Positions 62,067-64,000 of a stretch of 64,000 bases of DNA are shown here, piece after piece (position 1 is the stretch's first letter; each line of letters starts with the position of its first letter). The notes under the pieces are model-generated. The model had not been told where the DNA came from. It saw only the letters and a program-made list of their open reading frames with translations, and searched no databases. Source of the stretch: Nocardia araoensis NBRC 100135 (GTDB lineage: Bacteria > Actinomycetota > Actinomycetes > Mycobacteriales > Mycobacteriaceae); NCBI RefSeq assembly GCF_000308435.1, contig NZ_BAFR01000189.1, positions 1 through 64,000 of the forward strand. The letters are read 5' to 3'. The translations under genes and the position numbers were made by a program.

Positions 62067-62972
62067 GTGACGATTTCGCGTGCTGTTCGCGGGGCGGTGA
62101 CCGGTGTCGCCGCCGCATTGATCGCCGTGTTCCCGTCCACCACCACCGCATCGGCGGGCCCTGGACTCGTGCACACCGTGCACGACCGTTCCATGCAGCT
62201 GTCGGCGGCGCCGAATGCACGGGACATCGGCGACTATCCCACCCAGGGCAACGGCAAACTCCGTACCGGCGTCGTCTTCCGCACCGACGCCCTGGACAAG
62301 CTCACCGCCGCCGACCAGCAGAAGCTGATCACCTCCGGCATCACCGCGGTGATCGATTTCCGCAGCCCGAACGAGTCCGGGGCCAACCCCGACAAGGTTC
62401 CGTCCTCGATTCCCACGCTCGCGCGTCCGGTGTACGACCCGGGCAACGACTTCTACCTGATGGTGGGCCGGGCGATACAGGGCGGTCCGGCCGTACAGCA
62501 GCAGATGCTCGGCGACGGCAAGGCCGTGGGCATCATGCGCGACTACTACCGCTGGCTGGTCACCGACGCCACCGCTCGTTCGCAGTTCGGGACCGCCGTC
62601 CGGGATATCGCGAACGCGAACGGACCGGTGCTGTTCCACTGCACCGCGGGCAAGGACCGCACCGGATGGATGACCGCGGTCCTGATGACGGCGCTCGGCG
62701 TCCCGAAGGGTCAGGTGTACAAGGACTATCTGGAATCGAACGACAACCTGGCCGCGGGCAACAAGACGACGATGGACGGGCTGGTGGCCAAGGGCCTGGT
62801 CACCGATCCCGCGTTGTTCGATCCGATCCTCGGCGTACGCGCCGAATATCTCGACGCCGCTTTCGACCAGGCCACCGCGTCCTTCGGATCGTTCGACCGG
62901 TTCGTCACCGACGGACTCGGCGTCGACGGCGCGACGCTGGACGCGCTGAGAACCAAACTGCTGCCGCGGTAG
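62067..62972 (+). CDS. Secreted tyrosine/phosphoinositide phosphatase
   Basis: A 301-residue protein with a signal peptide (MTISRAVRGAVTGVAAALIA, cleavage after STTTASA). The mature protein is the Y_phosphatase3/PtpB-type fold: NARDIGDYPTQGNGKLRTG, VIDFRSPNES, and the P-loop HCTAGKDRTG (CX5R) at about 190-199. It would remove phosphate from proteins or phosphoinositides outside the membrane, and relatives in pathogens are secreted effectors. GTG 62067 has AAGGA upstream. An 18-bp hairpin follows the stop. Confidence 0.88.
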   Translation: MTISRAVRGAVTGVAAALIAVFPSTTTASAGPGLVHTVHDRSMQLSAAPNARDIGDYPTQGNGKLRTGVVFRTDALDKLTAADQQKLITSGITAVIDFRSPNESGANPDKVPSSIPTLARPVYDPGNDFYLMVGRAIQGGPAVQQQMLGDGKAVGIMRDYYRWLVTDATARSQFGTAVRDIANANGPVLFHCTAGKDRTGWMTAVLMTALGVPKGQVYKDYLESNDNLAAGNKTTMDGLVAKGLVTDPALFDPILGVRAEYLDAAFDQATASFGSFDRFVTDGLGVDGATLDALRTKLLPR

Positions 62973-62981
62973 TCGATGACC

Positions 62982-63021
62982 GGAGCGGGGCCGGGTGGAG
63001 CATGTCCACCCGGCCCGCTCC
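62982..63021 (+). terminator. Terminator of the phosphatase gene
   Basis: Bases 62982-62999 pair with 63005-63021 (17 pairs with one bulged G) over a five-base loop. It starts ten bases after the stop codon. Confidence 0.8.
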
Positions 63022-63103
63022 GTCGTTGCGGGACACGGGAGACGGCGGCGCGGCCGGTCACGAACTCGTCATCGATGAGGCGGCCCGCCGCTAGCATGCA
63101 GAG

Positions 63104-63957
63104 GTGGCTGCTTCCGCTGGAGCGCGCCAGGTGCGTGTCGGTGAGCTCGTTTTCGACGTCGACGTCCATCGCTGTCCTGGTGAAGTCGATGCCGTTCTCT
63201 TGCATGGCTTTCCGCAGAGCGCCGCCTCTTGGGAGGCGGTGTCCGCGCGACTCGCCGCCCACGGTGTGTCGACCTGGGCGCCGAATCAGCGCGGCTATTC
63301 GGCCGGCGCCCGGCCCGACGGTGTCGAGGCTTACCGGTTGGCCGAGTTGGTCTCCGATGTTCTTGGTCTCTGTGACGAACTGGCGCTCGATTCGGTGCAT
63401 CTGGTCGGACACGATTGGGGTGCGGTCGTCGCGTGGGCCGTCGCCGCTCGACATGCCGAGCGTGTCGCATCCTTGACGGCCGTATCCATGCCGCACCCGG
63501 CGGCCTTCGCACGGTGCTCGCCGAGGACCCCGAGCAGCGCCAGAAATCCAGCTATGTGGATTTTCTTCGCCACCCTGGCACGGAGGACGTGCTGACCGCC
63601 AACGGCGGAGCGAGCCTGCGGCTCGGTTTCGGCGACGCCGTGGCGTCCGAGGTCGCGGACCGTCACATCGCCCGCTTGCTCCAGCCTGGCGCGATGGCGG
63701 CCGCGCTGAACTGGTATCGCGCCATCGGTGACGACTGGCTGCACGTGCCGCGGGTGAGTGTTCCGACGACGGTGGTGTGGGGCGGCGAGGATATCGCGGT
63801 GGCACGGGCGGGCATCGACTTGTGCGGCGAGTTCGTCGACGCCGACTACAGCTTGCTGGTCTTGGACGACAAAGGCCATTGGTTGCCGGAGCAGGCGCCC
63901 GGCGAGGTGACCGCGGCGATTCTCGCGCGCGTGGAAACCGCACGGCCACCGCGCTAG
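63104..63957 (+). pseudogene. Alpha/beta hydrolase broken by a one-base frameshift
   Basis: The upstream frame (from GTG 63104) gives an epoxide-hydrolase-like N-terminal half: VLLHGFPQSAASWEAVSARL, QRGYSAGARP, HLVGHDWGAVVAWAVA (nucleophile Asp in HDW) and MPHPAAF. It then goes off at 63508-63509. The sequence resumes in the next frame as RTVLAEDPEQRQKSSYVDFL and continues to a catalytic His in LDDKGHWLPEQAP, ending at 63957. Loss of one C in GCCTTC(C)GCAC explains it. The start has TAGCAT and six bases before GTG (leaderless pattern). Either a recent mutation or a sequencing error. Confidence 0.85.
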
Positions 63958-64000
63958 ATCGGTGCTGCGGCCTACGGTGGCATGCGACATCACCCCCCTG

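Noticed and set aside
63104..63957. The broken alpha/beta hydrolase as HsaD of the steroid block
   Set aside because: The HGFPQ and GHDWG wording is of epoxide hydrolase type, not of meta-cleavage-product hydrolases, and it lies outside the operon.
1..64000. Mobile elements, CRISPR arrays, tRNA or rRNA genes
   Set aside because: I saw no transposase motifs, regularly spaced repeats, or tRNA/rRNA-like sequence on reading both strands. A dedicated tRNA scan could still find a missed gene.

Overview
The window is high-GC DNA from an actinomycete. An MspA-type porin, a UPF0182 membrane protein, steroid ring-degradation genes of the hsa/ksh type, an Rv2047c-like fusion protein, many TetR/IclR regulators and several apparently leaderless transcripts all point to a mycolic-acid-containing genus, most probably Nocardia or a close relative. 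The genus is an inference. I see no rRNA, tRNA, CRISPR array, insertion sequence or prophage. Two genes are broken: a GH3 glycosidase by an in-frame TGA, and an alpha/beta hydrolase by a one-base frameshift.

Layout. 1-4.97 kb: 3' end of an MFS drug exporter, an IclR regulator, a small orphan ORF, and an alcohol dehydrogenase/DUF4334 pair divergent from a TetR gene with two palindromic operators. 5.1-9.5 kb: GH15 trehalase/glucoamylase-like enzyme, MspA porin overlapping a small secreted Pro-rich protein, and an SsuD-like monooxygenase. 9.5-14.8 kb: aldo/keto reductase, a DUF6463-like membrane protein/TetR pair, and two more flavin-dependent monooxygenases. 15-28.8 kb: a photoprotection island made of a B12-binding CarH/LitR-type MerR regulator, crtE-crtI-crtB, TerD, GH1, SDR, GH13, an unrecognised 210-aa protein overlapping an epimerase, manganese catalase and an atypical photolyase. 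29-46.8 kb: mixed accessory and housekeeping genes: TetR regulators, a CocE-type hydrolase, P450, a DDN-like protein, a PF10118 di-iron protein with a polytopic membrane partner, msrB-msrA, DUF2165, UPF0182, the interrupted GH3 gene, and a YhgE/Pip-like protein divergent from TetR across a 35-bp composite palindrome.

46.9-62 kb is the catabolic block. A compact minus-strand operon (hsaB, kshA, a 75-aa Cys protein, kshB, hsaC) faces IclR, PadR, ribBA and a LuxR-type ATPase regulator. Beyond these lie minus-strand hsaA and a KstD-like flavoprotein, then the Rossmann/PEP-mobile-domain fusion. An 18-bp sequence matched at 17 of 18 positions abuts the ribosome-binding sites of both hsaB and ribBA. 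Degenerate or half copies lie before kshA and padR. Flavin synthesis therefore appears to be wired into the same control circuit as flavin-dependent steroid oxidation. The window ends with a secreted tyrosine phosphatase and the frameshifted hydrolase.
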